Positions 36,712-46,223 of a stretch of 64,000 bases of DNA are shown here, one piece after another (positions within the stretch are counted from its first letter, which is position 1; every line of letters starts with the position of its first letter). The position numbers and the translations under genes were made by a program. This stretch comes from Companilactobacillus jidongensis (GTDB lineage: Bacteria > Bacillota > Bacilli > Lactobacillales > Lactobacillaceae). The stretch covers positions 62,001 to 126,000 of the forward strand of contig NZ_RHOP01000001.1 of NCBI RefSeq assembly GCF_003946575.1, written 5' to 3'. Below the pieces are notes generated by a model that saw only the letters and a program-made list of their open reading frames with translations, was not told the origin of the DNA and made no database searches.

Positions 36712-37658
36712 TTCTTACCCTCTTCATTTTCAGTATTTTCCTTGATCAATGAACCGAGATTCTCTTCAAACTTCTTAGTCGCATCATAACCCATTTTTTT
36801 AGCACGGAAGTTCATTGCAGCAACTTCAATAATAATAGAAATATTACGACCGACTTTTACAGGTACCGTTATTTGTGGAACTTGAACATCAAAAATTGGA
36901 CGGTTGTCTTCCATTGAACCCAGTCGATCATAATTCTTATCTGGTGCCCAATCTTCCAAATTGATAATCAAAGATATTTTACTTTCTGAACGAACAGCAC
37001 CAGCACCAAACAAGTTCATTACATCAATAATACCGATGCCACGAATTTCTAGTAAGTGATTCAAAATTTTAGGTGCTTCACCAACAATTGTTTTTTCATC
37101 TTGTTGATACACATCGACACGATCATCTGCAATCAAGCGGTGACCTCTCTTAACTAGTTCCAAAGCGGTTTCACTCTTACCAATGCCTGAATGTCCAGTT
37201 AGTAAGATACCGATACCGTAGACATCAACTAATACACCATGTATCGACTCTCTAGGTGCTAAACGCTGATCGAGATACTCCGTCACCATACTAGACAATC
37301 TTGTTGTAGGTAATTCTGAACCAATTACTGGGACTTTATGTTCAACTGCAGCACGCAATAATTCCTTACTTGGCTTGATATCACGCGATATCAACAAAGC
37401 TGGAGTATCTTCTCGGCAGATTTCTAGCATTACCTTGTAACGATTGTTTGCCGTCATAGAATGTGAATAAGCGGATTCAGTTTGTCCAAACAATTGAATA
37501 CGTTCACTTGGATAGTAATCAAAATATCCAGTTAGCTCGATCCCAGGACGTGAAATATCACTTGTCGTTACCCTTTTGCTATCTAGAAGTTCCTTACCAC
37601 CATAAACTTTTAGGTTATTTTCTTTAACTAATTCAGATACCGTAACAAAACTTGTCAT
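36708..37658 (-). CDS. hprK: HPr kinase/phosphorylase
   Basis: Bifunctional sensor enzyme that phosphorylates HPr at Ser46, the signal that lets CcpA act on cre sites (one lies before hpf here). 316 residues from the ATG at 37658, chosen because GAGGG lies eight bases upstream; earlier in-frame codons lack a site. Walker A GHSGIGKS at 155-162, and the HprK-specific segment [17 protein letters not shown] near 200-216. First gene of hprK-lgt. Confidence 0.97.
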   Translation of the reverse strand: MTSFVTVSELVKENNLKVYGGKELLDSKRVTTSDISRPGIELTGYFDYYPSERIQLFGQTESAYSHSMTANNRYKVMLEICREDTPALLISRDIKPSKELLRAAVEHKVPVIGSELPTTRLSSMVTEYLDQRLAPRESIHGVLVDVYGIGILLTGHSGIGKSETALELVKRGHRLIADDRVDVYQQDEKTIVGEAPKILNHLLEIRGIGIIDVMNLFGAGAVRSESKISLIINLEDWAPDKNYDRLGSMEDNRPIFDVQVPQITVPVKVGRNISIIIEVAAMNFRAKKMGYDATKKFEENLGSLIKENTENEEGKK

Positions 37659-37743
37659 AACGCAACCCTCACTAATTTTTATTCTTAACTTTAATTCTAT
37701 CATTTTAATGATGATAAAAGAATTGAGCTGAATCAAGAAATCA

Positions 37744-37775
37744 AAAAAGACGCGTCAGTTAGACACGTCTATTTA
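37744..37775 (-). terminator. Terminator of the pspC-yvlD pair
   Basis: Minus-strand AGACGTGTC/GACGCGTCT stem with a five-base loop and six T. Confidence 0.85.
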
Positions 37776-37778
37776 AAT

Positions 37779-38144
37779 CTAAACACGTTTATTAAAATTA
37801 TTTGATGCATAATTACTAATAATCGAATTACAAATTGCCAAAATGATAGCAACAACAATGGCAGCACCAAAACTACTGAAATAGAAAGTCGATGGTCCCA
37901 TCAATGATGATGTTATTTCCAAAGTAATAGCACTGATCACGAATGAGAATAACCCGAAAGTTATAAACGTGATTGGAAGGGAAATAATATGCAAAATTGG
38001 TTTGACTGTCCAATTCAAAACTATCAAAACAAAACTAGCCAGAACAGCTGTTCCTAAACTATTTACATAGAACATACCTGGTAATAATTTTGCTATTGCT
38101 AAAAATAGTACAGTGTAAATCGCCATTTTGATTAAAAGTCTCAT
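37779..38144 (-). CDS. yvlD: YvlD-like membrane protein (phage-holin-4 superfamily, not a phage gene)
   Basis: 121 residues with four membrane segments (about 4-22, 28-48, 55-78 and 90-112). It matches the PF04020 type family named after mycobacteriophage holins, but in Firmicutes it is a chromosomal partner of PspC-like proteins in an envelope-stress module. The start overlaps the pspC stop by four bases. No phage genes surround it. Confidence 0.8.
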   Translation of the reverse strand: MRLLIKMAIYTVLFLAIAKLLPGMFYVNSLGTAVLASFVLIVLNWTVKPILHIISLPITFITFGLFSFVISAITLEITSSLMGPSTFYFSSFGAAIVVAIILAICNSIISNYASNNFNKRV

Positions 38145-38434
38145 TTGTTTTTATCACTCCGCTCCTTCGTATTATTTATCTTACGAATTCTATTGTTGAT
38201 TCGATTATATGGATTGTATGATTTATCAAAATCTGTTCGTTGGATATTGCGTTTCTCAGGCATGAGATAAACCGCAATAATATATGCTGGAATGGTTAAG
38301 AAATATGTGAATGGAGTAATAAAAACTAAGCCCAATCTTATCCAAGTTGAGTCTACTCCAAAATGTTCACCTAACCCACCGCAAACTCCGGCCAGCATTC
38401 TATTGGTACTAGATCTTGTAAAACTATTTTTCAA
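38141..38434 (-). CDS. yvlC: PspC-domain envelope stress protein
   Basis: 97 residues. The PspC domain covers about 8-60: RMLAGVCGGLGEHFGVDSTW followed by a hydrophobic stretch and YLMPEKR, then a charged tail. Such proteins act with YvlD-like partners in response to membrane stress, often under LiaR-type control. The start is a TTG at 38434 with GAGGTGA well placed upstream. It forms a two-gene unit with the membrane protein downstream. Confidence 0.85.
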   Translation of the reverse strand: MKNSFTRSSTNRMLAGVCGGLGEHFGVDSTWIRLGLVFITPFTYFLTIPAYIIAVYLMPEKRNIQRTDFDKSYNPYNRINNRIRKINNTKERSDKNK

Positions 38435-38498
38435 GAAATATCACCTCAACTTTGTCTGAAAAATATACAACATAGTTGTGATAATTTCAACCAACAAC

Positions 38499-39176
38499 TT
38501 AATCTTCGTCAGCCATGTGCTTACGATTTAATTCAATCACGTGGCCGCTATTAAGGTAAACTACCCATTCACAGATGTTAGTTGCATAATCCCCAACACG
38601 TTCAAGATAGCTAGCAACTAGCATATATGATGAACCACTTAAGACGTTGTCAGCCGTCTTTTGCATATCTTTGATACACAATTCATTGATCATCTTACTC
38701 TTACCGTCGATTTCAATATCGCGTTTGGCAACTTCTTCAGCCATGCCGCCATCTTTTTTTAGGTAAGCTTCCAATGAATCTTCAACGATACTTGTACTCA
38801 TATCGCCCATTTCACTGATCAATTTTTCAATTTCAGGAATACGTGTCTTTCCCTTAACTCTAATTGTTTCCTGAGCAATACTTACCGCATGATCACCCAT
38901 ACGTTCAAGGTCAGAACTAGCCTTCAGAACTGTGACGATCATACGCAAATCTGATGTAACAGGTTGTTGTAATGCAATCATCTCGAATGAATTCTTCTCG
39001 AGATTCATTTCACGCCTGTTAATATAGACATCCTTTTCAATAACTTCTTTAGCTAGTGCTTTATCGTGATTGATATAAGCTTTAACAGATTTCATGATAG
39101 CCTCACTGGCCATCATCCCCATTTCTGAGAATCGTAAGTGCAAATCATTAAGTTGTTCTTCAAAAGTACTACGCAT
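38499..39176 (-). CDS. phoU: Phosphate transport regulator PhoU
   Basis: 225 residues, two PhoU helical bundles with the repeated D-x-E-(I/L)xxxExxx pattern (EKDVYINRREMNLE near 43-56, RDIEIDGKSKMINE near 147-160) and ASSDLERMGDHAVSIA near 86-101. It links Pst transport to PhoR signalling, silencing the kinase when phosphate is plentiful. Last gene of the pstSCAB-B-phoU operon, with AGGGGG before its ATG. Only a weak hairpin follows it. Confidence 0.95.
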   Translation of the reverse strand: MRSTFEEQLNDLHLRFSEMGMMASEAIMKSVKAYINHDKALAKEVIEKDVYINRREMNLEKNSFEMIALQQPVTSDLRMIVTVLKASSDLERMGDHAVSIAQETIRVKGKTRIPEIEKLISEMGDMSTSIVEDSLEAYLKKDGGMAEEVAKRDIEIDGKSKMINELCIKDMQKTADNVLSGSSYMLVASYLERVGDYATNICEWVVYLNSGHVIELNRKHMADED

Positions 39177-39187
39177 ATCTTTGCCCC

Positions 39188-39946
39188 CTATCCGAATTTT
39201 CCTGAGATATAATCTTCAGTTTGTTTTTCTTTTGGATTTAAGAAAATATTTCTTGTTTTGTCAGCTTCAATCAATTCTCCGTTTAAGAAGAATGCAGTTC
39301 TATCAGAAATTCTTGAAGCTTGCTGCATATTATGTGTAACGGTAATAATAGTATAATCCTCACGCAAGTTAAGCATCGTATCTTCAACTTTTGCTGATGA
39401 AATTGGATCAAGTGCAGAGGTTGGTTCGTCTAACAAAATTATATCAGGTTTTACTGCCAAAACTCTGGCAATACAAACTCTTTGTTGTTGTCCGCCGGAT
39501 AATGACAAAGCACTTTGATGCAATTTGTCTTTGACATCATCCCAAACAGCAGCGTTTTGTAAACTTGTTTCAACTGCTTCATCCAAAACGGCCTTATCCT
39601 TCACACCCGCTAAGCGTAGTCCATAGATTACATTATCATAAACAGAGAACGGAAAAGGATTCGGTTGTTGAAATACCATACCGACTTGCTTCCTTAATTC
39701 TACCGTATCAATGTTAGGTGCGTAAATATTTTTCCCATCTAATGAGATAGTTCCAGTAATTGTTACATTAGGTATTAAATCGTTCATTCGGTTTAAGCAA
39801 CGAAGATAAGTTGACTTACCGCAACCCGAAGGTCCGATTAAAGCAGTAATCTCATTTTTATTAAAATCAAGATTGATACCTTTCAGTGCTTCTTTTTTTC
39901 CATAAAACAAATGCACATCTGAAGATGTTAAAATTTTTTCTGCCAA
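39188..39946 (-). CDS. pstB: Phosphate ABC transporter ATP-binding protein, second copy
   Basis: 252-residue ATPase with Walker [10 protein letters not shown] near 37-45, the PstB motif RCLNRMNDL near 49-57, signature LSGGQQQR near 148-155, Walker [13 protein letters not shown] and the switch ITVTHNMQQ. Two adjacent pstB genes are usual in lactobacilli and streptococci and may be expressed or used differently. It starts with TTG after AGGAGG. Confidence 0.96.
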   Translation of the reverse strand: MAEKILTSSDVHLFYGKKEALKGINLDFNKNEITALIGPSGCGKSTYLRCLNRMNDLIPNVTITGTISLDGKNIYAPNIDTVELRKQVGMVFQQPNPFPFSVYDNVIYGLRLAGVKDKAVLDEAVETSLQNAAVWDDVKDKLHQSALSLSGGQQQRVCIARVLAVKPDIILLDEPTSALDPISSAKVEDTMLNLREDYTIITVTHNMQQASRISDRTAFFLNGELIEADKTRNIFLNPKEKQTEDYISGKFG

Positions 39947-39957
39947 GGTGGAGCCTC

Positions 39958-40764
39958 CTACCCAAAGTGTCCTGAAACATAATCTTCAGTCGTCTTAATT
40001 TTCGGACGAGTGAAGATTTTTCTAGTTTCGTTGAATTCAATAACGCGTCCCATATGGAAAAACGCTGTGTAATCACTAATTCTAGCTGCTTGTTGCATAT
40101 TGTGTGTAACGATGATGATCGTAAACTGGTCTTTCAAATTGAGCATTGTTTCTTCAATATTTGAAGTCGAAATCGGATCCAGAGCACTGGCAGGTTCATC
40201 CATTAATAAGATGTCTGGCTTCATCGCAATTGCCCGTGCAATACATAAACGTTGCTGTTGTCCACCAGATAATGCCATTGCGCTCTTATTGAGATCATCT
40301 TTTACTTGATCCCAAAGTGAAGCCTGCTTCAAAGTTGTTTCAACAATCTCATTTAATTTTTTCTTATCATGTAATCCATGACGTTTAAGAGCAAAAGTTA
40401 TATTGTCATAAATCGACTTTGCAAAAGGATTGGGACGCTGAAATACCATCCCAATATGCTTTCTTGTTTCGTAAATATCTACATCATTCTTGTTAATATC
40501 TAGACCACGATACATAATCTGACCCTTAACAGTTGCTCCAGGTACATTATCGTTCATCCGATTCAAAGACCGCAAGAAAGTTGATTTACCAGAACCAGAG
40601 GCACCGATCAAAGATGTGATCTTATACCGTTCAAATTGCAGGCTAGCCTTGTGCATAGCTTCCTTTTCACCATAGAACACCTGCAAATCTTTGGTCGACA
40701 TGGCAATTTCATGGTCTTTTTCATCTAAATGATGGATAAATTGTTCTTCACTTTGTATGTCCAT
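39958..40764 (-). CDS. pstB: Phosphate ABC transporter ATP-binding protein, first copy
   Basis: 268 residues with an N-terminal extension of about 20 residues rich in Glu/Asp/His relative to the second copy. Walker [10 protein letters not shown] near 54-62, RSLNRMNDN near 66-74, LSGGQQQR near 165-172, Walker [13 protein letters not shown]. It energises PstC/PstA for high-affinity phosphate uptake. It lies four bases after pstA. Confidence 0.96.
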   Translation of the reverse strand: MDIQSEEQFIHHLDEKDHEIAMSTKDLQVFYGEKEAMHKASLQFERYKITSLIGASGSGKSTFLRSLNRMNDNVPGATVKGQIMYRGLDINKNDVDIYETRKHIGMVFQRPNPFAKSIYDNITFALKRHGLHDKKKLNEIVETTLKQASLWDQVKDDLNKSAMALSGGQQQRLCIARAIAMKPDILLMDEPASALDPISTSNIEETMLNLKDQFTIIIVTHNMQQAARISDYTAFFHMGRVIEFNETRKIFTRPKIKTTEDYVSGHFG

Positions 40765-40768
40765 AAAA

Positions 40769-41656
40769 TTACTCTCCTGTCATTTTCTTATAAACCAAAT
40801 TACCGATATATCTTGATAATAAATTGAATAGTAGTACAGCGATAATCAAGACTGCCGAAGCTCCAGCTGATACTTGTACAGCATCAGGGATAAGACCTTC
40901 AGAATTTACTTTCCAAATATGAACAGCCAATGTTTCGGCTGGACGCATCAAGTTCAATGGACTAGTGATACTGAAGATATTGAAATTAGTAAAGTCAAGC
41001 GGTGGGGCACTTTGACCGGCTGTATAAATCAAGGCAGCTGCCTCACCAAAGACTCTACCAGCACCAATGATCATACCAGTAATAATACCGGGCAGACCAT
41101 CAGGGATGATAACATGGATAACTGTTTCCCATTTTGATAATCCAAGGGCTAGTCCTGCCTCACGTTGTGACTGGGATACTGATCTCAAGGAATCTTCGAC
41201 ATTGCGAGTCAAGATAGGCAAGTTGAACACTGTCAAAGTCAAAGCACCTGACAAAATAGAAAATCCAAATTTAAAACTAATTACGAAAATCAAAAATCCA
41301 AACAAACCGACAACGATCGAGGGTAATGAACTCAATACTTCAATTGAGATTCTGATAACCTCAACCAATTTGTTCTTACCAGCATATTCAGATAAATAAA
41401 TACCAGCCGAAATTGAAATTGGAATTGAAATCAACATTGATAGTATCAATAGAAAGAACGAGTTAAACAATTGAATTCCAACACCACTACCAGCCTGAAA
41501 AGCTTTTGATCCTGATGTTAAAAAATGCCAATTAACGTAACGTAAACCACTACCGAGAATATAGAGTAACAGGCCCGCGAGAATTAAGACAATAATGCCG
41601 GACATTACATAAATAGTACCAGTTGCAATTTTATCTTTTACTTTTTCATTGAACAT
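40769..41656 (-). CDS. pstA: Phosphate ABC transporter permease PstA
   Basis: 295-residue inner membrane permease with six hydrophobic segments and the EAA loop region EAGLALGLSKWETVIHVIIP near 166-185. It forms the phosphate channel with PstC. Its ATG overlaps the pstC stop by one base (TAATG). Length and gene order are typical. Confidence 0.95.
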   Translation of the reverse strand: MFNEKVKDKIATGTIYVMSGIIVLILAGLLLYILGSGLRYVNWHFLTSGSKAFQAGSGVGIQLFNSFFLLILSMLISIPISISAGIYLSEYAGKNKLVEVIRISIEVLSSLPSIVVGLFGFLIFVISFKFGFSILSGALTLTVFNLPILTRNVEDSLRSVSQSQREAGLALGLSKWETVIHVIIPDGLPGIITGMIIGAGRVFGEAAALIYTAGQSAPPLDFTNFNIFSITSPLNLMRPAETLAVHIWKVNSEGLIPDAVQVSAGASAVLIIAVLLFNLLSRYIGNLVYKKMTGE

Positions 41657-42576
41657 TACATCTTACCTCTCTTCGCAATCAATCTAATAACAAAATTAAA
41701 TAGCAATGACATAAGAAGCAATAGTAATGCTAATGACCATAACGCATTATTAGGTGTTGACCCCATAATTGTATTACCCATATTCATTGTTAAAACACTG
41801 GTTAATGTCGACGATGGTGATACTAAATTATTTGGTAACAGCATAGCATTACCAATAACCATTTGTACTGCCAGTGCCTCACCGAACGCACGTGACATAC
41901 CAAAGACTACGGCTGTCAAAATACCAGGTGTTGCTGCACGCAAGATTACTTTGTGAATTGTTTGCCAGCGCGTTGCTCCTAAGGCAAGTGAAGCTTCACG
42001 ATAATACCTAGGCACGGCCTTTAGAGCATCAACTGACATTGAAGTAATTGTTGGTAAGATCATAACAAATAGAACAAATGATCCGGCTAAAATACCAAAA
42101 CCACTACCACCTGCAATTTTCCTTACAAACGGCACAACAATAGTTAAACCGATGAATCCATAAACAACTGAAGGAATACCAACTAGTAATTCAATTACCG
42201 GTTGTAAAACCTTACGACCCCACTTAGGTGAAATCTCAGTCATGAACAGAGCAGCCGCAATTGCAAACGGTGTACCAATCAAGGCTGCAATCAAAGTAAC
42301 TGCAAAGGATCCTACAATCATTGGGGCAGCACCAACAATTGGATGACCTGCACTGTCCAATTTACTTGGAGCCCAAACAGAATGAGTCAAAAAGTTAATA
42401 GGATTAACTCCATCCTTGATAAAAATGATCAACCCACGGGAAGCAACAAATCCAATAATCGTTACAACTAAAATTACGATAACAGCGGTGAAACTAAATG
42501 AAATTATTTTTCCTCGAGTCTCACGCTTAGCTGAAACTGATTTTTTGGTTAAACTCTCTCTAATTGGATCTTTCAT
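41656..42576 (-). CDS. pstC: Phosphate ABC transporter permease PstC
   Basis: 306-residue permease with six membrane segments and the EAA-type loop REASLALGATRWQTIHKVIL near 193-212. Works with PstA and the PstB ATPases. It follows pstS by one base and has GGGGGC before its ATG. Confidence 0.95.
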   Translation of the reverse strand: MKDPIRESLTKKSVSAKRETRGKIISFSFTAVIVILVVTIIGFVASRGLIIFIKDGVNPINFLTHSVWAPSKLDSAGHPIVGAAPMIVGSFAVTLIAALIGTPFAIAAALFMTEISPKWGRKVLQPVIELLVGIPSVVYGFIGLTIVVPFVRKIAGGSGFGILAGSFVLFVMILPTITSMSVDALKAVPRYYREASLALGATRWQTIHKVILRAATPGILTAVVFGMSRAFGEALAVQMVIGNAMLLPNNLVSPSSTLTSVLTMNMGNTIMGSTPNNALWSLALLLLLMSLLFNFVIRLIAKRGKM

Positions 42577-42577
42577 A

Positions 42578-43453
42578 TTACTTTGCCCCCTTTGAAACGG
42601 GTGTCACATTACCCTTATAGTCTTTTTGATATTGCATGTTCTTGATTGGAACGTATTGTAACTTCTTAACAACTTGATTTTGAATCTTATCAGTCATGAT
42701 ATATTCCAAAAATTTCTTAGTCATACCAGTAGGTTCACCCTTAGTATATAGATGTTCATATGACCAGATAGTCCAAGTGTTATTCTCGATGTTCTTAATT
42801 GTTGGTTCAACATTGTTTACCTTAAGAATCTTAACAGTGCTATTCAAATAAGGCATGGCTAAGTAACTGATGGCACCGTTAGTATTGTAGACAATTTGGC
42901 GTACCATTCCACTTGAATCCTGTTCTTGAGAACTGGCAAATTGTGCATTGCCCATAACATCATCTTCAAAAGCTGATCTAGTACCACTTCCATCAGCACG
43001 GTTGATGATAGTAATCTTCAAGTCTTGTCCACCAACTTGTTTCCAATTAGTTACTTGACCAGAAAAGATTTGTCGTAATTGTTTGATCGTTAAAGAGTCA
43101 ACTTTGACATCCTTATTAACGATTGGAACCATTCCTACTGCCGCAATTCGATGATCGACTAATTTGCTAGCGTCGATATTATCTTTTTGTTCAGCATAAA
43201 GATCAGAGTTACCAATATTTACGGCACCCTGTTGTATCTGGCTCAATCCAGTACCTGTTCCTCCACCCTGAACATTGACGTACTCATTAGGATTGTCCTT
43301 TGAGAATTCTTCACCTGCAAGTTCAACCAAAGGTTGTGCTGCTGAGGATCCAACAGCTGTGATAGTCTTCTGATTGCTACTCCCAGAACAACCAGATAAC
43401 ACAAAAATTGCAGAAAGCATTACAGCAAATAATGCAACAAGTCTTTTTTTCAA
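42578..43453 (-). CDS. pstS: Phosphate-binding lipoprotein PstS
   Basis: 291 residues from the TTG at 43453, with GAGG eight bases upstream; a GTG at 43462 is in frame but sits on the ribosome site. A signal peptide ends in the lipobox LSGC near residue 20-23, so it is a lipoprotein modified by Lgt. The binding region has TAVGSSAAQPL (usual form GSSALQPL), GGTGTGLSQ, and IINRADGSGTRSAFE for phosphate oxygens. First gene of the pst operon. Confidence 0.95.
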   Translation of the reverse strand: MKKRLVALFAVMLSAIFVLSGCSGSSNQKTITAVGSSAAQPLVELAGEEFSKDNPNEYVNVQGGGTGTGLSQIQQGAVNIGNSDLYAEQKDNIDASKLVDHRIAAVGMVPIVNKDVKVDSLTIKQLRQIFSGQVTNWKQVGGQDLKITIINRADGSGTRSAFEDDVMGNAQFASSQEQDSSGMVRQIVYNTNGAISYLAMPYLNSTVKILKVNNVEPTIKNIENNTWTIWSYEHLYTKGEPTGMTKKFLEYIMTDKIQNQVVKKLQYVPIKNMQYQKDYKGNVTPVSKGAK

Positions 43454-43539
43454 TATCCTCACCTCTATCCATTCAATAGTAATATACCAATGTATATTTT
43501 TTGTATAAAAATGGCTTAAATTACAAAAAAAATCATAAA

Positions 43540-43568
43540 AAAAAGCTATCGAATTAATCGATAGCTAA
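43540..43568 (-). terminator. Terminator of glucosaminidase A
   Basis: AGCTATCGA/TCGATAGCT perfect stem with an eight-T run on the minus strand, between the glucosaminidase stop and pstS. Confidence 0.92.
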
Positions 43569-43584
43569 TTGAAATTTTTATAAA

Positions 43585-44562
43585 TTATTTTATGACATAA
43601 CTGTCATTAGCACTAACCCATTCTGTTGTAGCAACATGATACCAAACAGTACCATTTGAGTCAGTCTTAGTCTTGTTATAGTACCAATCAGTATTTGTCA
43701 TTAAAGCACGGTTCTTAACAAGGTTACCATCATTATCATAAATTCTAGCATATGGTGAAGTTGTTGTACGAACTGTTCCTGTAGTTGCATCATTATCAGC
43801 ACCACTGTTTGTTTCAGCAGTTCCATCATATTGAGTTAAATTGTATGTTGAAATCAAACTGTTCAATGATGAAGCATAGTTAGGAGCAGTTGCATATCTG
43901 CCTTGTAGCCATGCGGTAGCATCAGTATATGAAGCAGCATTTTCTTTCCATGTACCTGAGTAATAACTTGAGTTCCATGAAACACCGTTACGTAACTTAT
44001 CACCATTATCTAAGAATGATTCATAGTAACTTGGATATTGTCTGAAGTTAGCATAGATTGTATACCAGCCTTGTGATGCACTCCACTCGGATGTTGGCAT
44101 TGAGACATAAGCACCGTTATAGTCACCCTTAATACCAAATAAGTTATGACCTTGAGTAGCTAGAGTTGATGTACCCCAAGCACTTTCAAGGATAGCTTGA
44201 GCTAACATAACAGAAGCATAAAGATTATACTTTGCAGCAGCTTGTTGAGCCATTGGAACAGCTTCAGCTAAGAATGCTTGTTGTTGAGCAGCTGTAACGC
44301 CACTACTTGTTGCTTGAACAACAGCCTTTGTTGATGTTTGTGTTTGAACTGCAGCTGAATGTGCAACAGTTGTATCGACCTTTGAAACATCTGATCCGGC
44401 GATTACATTAGTATCTTTATTATCTTGAGTTGTGTTACTTACTTGTTCTGTAGAATCCGGAACACTAGTAGTGTCCGTGGCAGCGGAAGCAACCGTTGGT
44501 GCAGCGACGGCAGCTAGTGTGTTGAGAACGGCAACGCTTGTTAACAGCACTTTTTTATTCAT
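43585..44562 (-). CDS. Secreted beta-N-acetylglucosaminidase with SLAP wall-binding domain (A)
   Basis: 325 residues. Signal peptide 1-27 (TVASA|AT), a Thr/Ser/Asp-rich linker to about 95, a GH73-type glucosaminidase domain at about 96-245 (YNLYASVMLAQAILESAWG with the catalytic Glu, HNLFGIKGDYNG, YATAPNYASSLN), and a C-terminal SLAP (S-layer type) module at about 270-325 (NRALMTNTDWYYNK, WYHVATTEWV). It cleaves the glycan backbone of peptidoglycan, probably in cell separation. A close paralog lies directly upstream. GGGGGA precedes the ATG. Confidence 0.93.
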   Translation of the reverse strand: MNKKVLLTSVAVLNTLAAVAAPTVASAATDTTSVPDSTEQVSNTTQDNKDTNVIAGSDVSKVDTTVAHSAAVQTQTSTKAVVQATSSGVTAAQQQAFLAEAVPMAQQAAAKYNLYASVMLAQAILESAWGTSTLATQGHNLFGIKGDYNGAYVSMPTSEWSASQGWYTIYANFRQYPSYYESFLDNGDKLRNGVSWNSSYYSGTWKENAASYTDATAWLQGRYATAPNYASSLNSLISTYNLTQYDGTAETNSGADNDATTGTVRTTTSPYARIYDNDGNLVKNRALMTNTDWYYNKTKTDSNGTVWYHVATTEWVSANDSYVIK

Positions 44563-44595
44563 TTAAGGAATCCCCCTATATAATATCTATGTATT

Positions 44596-44624
44596 AGATT
44601 ACTATCTTGAAAACGTATTTTCAA
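44596..44624 (-). promoter_or_regulatory. Promoter of glucosaminidase A
   Basis: Minus-strand TTGAAA (44624-44619), 17 bases, TAATCT (44601-44596). The -35 is part of the inverted repeat TTGAAAA-TACG-TTTTCAA. The same layout precedes paralog B. A second palindrome TTCTGTAACAGAA lies at 44636-44648. Confidence 0.65.
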
Positions 44625-44743
44625 TGAATCCTCCGTTCTGTAACAGAAACTAAATATTGTGTAATATTTCTGCAACATTGTGAGTAAATGAGTACACTTT
44701 TTAAGAATTTATTAAGGTTTTATTGCCTTTCTCTTAAAAAAAT

Positions 44744-44780
44744 AAAAAAATCACTTTTCTTTTCAGAAAGTGATTTTTTA
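44744..44780 (-). terminator. Terminator of glucosaminidase B
   Basis: AAAAAATCACTT and AAGTGATTTTTT arms around a short loop, directly after the stop of the upstream paralog. Confidence 0.88.
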
Positions 44781-44798
44781 AAATTATTCCAAAATTAA

Positions 44799-45830
44799 TT
44801 ATTTTTGAGTAATGTCGTTAGCATTGACCCACTCGTTTGTAGCAACATGATACCAAACTGATCCGTCAGCATGTGTTGATTTCTTATTAAAATACCAATC
44901 AGTATTCGTCATCAAAGCACGATTCTTAATTGCCTTACCATTATTATCGCTGATACGTGCATATGGTGTAGCATTAACAGTCACTGTTCCTGTAGTAGAA
45001 TCATCATTTGAACTACCATTTGTTTCAGCATTTGTATCAGTATTTGTATCAGTATTAGAATTATCTGGTGTAACATCAGGTGCTGAAGTTTGACCATTAT
45101 CATACTGAGTTAAATTATAAATTTGGATCATATTGTTCAAAATAGCTGCATATGTTGGTTCAGTAGCGTATCTACCCTGCAACCAAGCAGTAGCATCTTG
45201 ATATGATGAAGTATTTTCTTTCCAAGCACCACTATAATACTTTGCATCCCATGCAACGCCGTTACGAATTTTATCACCGTTGTCAGCGAATGATTCGTAC
45301 AAACTTGGATACTTTCTAAAAGCAGCGTTAATATAGTAATACCCCTGTGAGGCACTCCACTCAGCAGTTGGAAGATTGATGGATGAACCGTTGTAATCAC
45401 CCTTCATACCAAACAAATTATTACCCATTGTTGCTAAATCTGAACTACCCCATGCACTTTCAATAATAGCTTGAGCAAGCATGACAGATGCATAAACATT
45501 ATACTTAGCTGCAGCTTGTTGGGCCATTGGAACAGCTTGAGCTAAGAATGCTTGCTGTTGTGCTGGTGATACATAATTACTTGATGATTCAACAATAGTT
45601 GGTTGAAGTGGATCTGCTGAACTTGCCTGAACAACAGCCGAATGAGCAATCGTAGGATCAGCCTTCTTAACTTCAGGACCAGCAATAACATTGGTATCAC
45701 TAGTTTTGTCTGAAGTTTGTTGTGTTGTAGTTTGATTAGTAATGCTTGCAGCTGAAGCAACAGTTGGAGCAGCAACCGCCGCAACAGTATTCAAGACCGC
45801 AACACTAGTTAACAGCACTTTTTTATTCAT
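44799..45830 (-). CDS. Secreted beta-N-acetylglucosaminidase with SLAP wall-binding domain (B)
   Basis: 343 residues with the same order as paralog A: an almost identical signal peptide, a Gln/Thr/Ser-rich linker to about 100, a GH73 domain at about 100-250 (YNVYASVMLAQAIIESAWGS, NNLFGMKGDYNG, YATEPTYAAILN), an Asp/Asn/Thr-rich spacer (repeated NTDT), and a SLAP module (NRALMTNTDWYFNK, WYHVATNEWV). A tandem duplicate of A with its own promoter and terminator. The two may differ in timing, as their linkers differ most. Confidence 0.93.
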   Translation of the reverse strand: MNKKVLLTSVAVLNTVAAVAAPTVASAASITNQTTTQQTSDKTSDTNVIAGPEVKKADPTIAHSAVVQASSADPLQPTIVESSSNYVSPAQQQAFLAQAVPMAQQAAAKYNVYASVMLAQAIIESAWGSSDLATMGNNLFGMKGDYNGSSINLPTAEWSASQGYYYINAAFRKYPSLYESFADNGDKIRNGVAWDAKYYSGAWKENTSSYQDATAWLQGRYATEPTYAAILNNMIQIYNLTQYDNGQTSAPDVTPDNSNTDTNTDTNAETNGSSNDDSTTGTVTVNATPYARISDNNGKAIKNRALMTNTDWYFNKKSTHADGSVWYHVATNEWVNANDITQK

Positions 45831-45863
45831 ATATACCCCCCTAAATAACGTTATCTATTTCAC

Positions 45864-45892
45864 AGGTTACTATTCGAAAAATATACATTCAA
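45864..45892 (-). promoter_or_regulatory. Promoter of glucosaminidase B
   Basis: Minus-strand TTGAAT (45892-45887), 17 bases ending AATAG, TAACCT (45869-45864). It is clearly homologous to the promoter of paralog A. Confidence 0.6.
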
Positions 45893-45937
45893 CGATTTGG
45901 AAGTTTTATAAATAAAAATTAAACAATTGCAAACAAA

Positions 45938-45958
45938 AAGCCGAGATTTCTCTCGACC
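45938..45958 (-). terminator. Terminator after the SLAP tail
   Basis: Minus-strand GTCGAGA-GAAA-TCTCGGC with a T-run, eight bases past the TAA that ends the SLAP reading frame rather than past the amber codon. Confidence 0.8.
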
Positions 45959-45965
45959 TATAATA

Positions 45966-46223
45966 TTAAATAACGTATGTAGTATCGACCCATTCGTTTG
46001 TAGCAACACGACGATATGTAAGACCATTTACTTCTTTGGTCTTATCAGTTTGCCAATCAGTATTATTCATCAACGCACGATTTCTAACAGGAGTAAATGT
46101 TCCATCATCTTTTAACGCCATGATCGGAACATAATCACCATTAGAATTATTAACACGAAGAACATTGGCACTTGGGGTCGTTGAACCATTGTTGTCTGAC
46201 CCAGAGTTAGTATTACCACCATT
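45966..46223 (-). pseudogene. Detached SLAP wall-binding tail of the amidase, beyond an in-frame amber codon
   Basis: Directly after the TAG at 46226-46224 the same frame stays open for 85 codons: a Gly/Asn/Ser-rich linker (NGGNTNSGSDNNGSTT), then a complete SLAP module with NRALMNNTDWQTDK, YRRVATNEWV and a TAA at 45968-45966. The module matches those of the two glucosaminidases. No start codon with a ribosome site precedes it, so it is translated only by readthrough of TAG, or not at all. A terminator follows its TAA. Confidence 0.85.

Noticed and set aside
37779-38144. Phage holin annotation as a sign of a prophage
   Set aside because: The family is named after phage holins but this is a chromosomal pspC partner with no phage genes nearby.
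44559-44624. 22-codon TTG frame with CGGAGG upstream, ending on the glucosaminidase A start
   Set aside because: Its TTG coincides with the predicted -35 of the gene's own promoter, and the paralog B leader has no equivalent, so it is likely chance.
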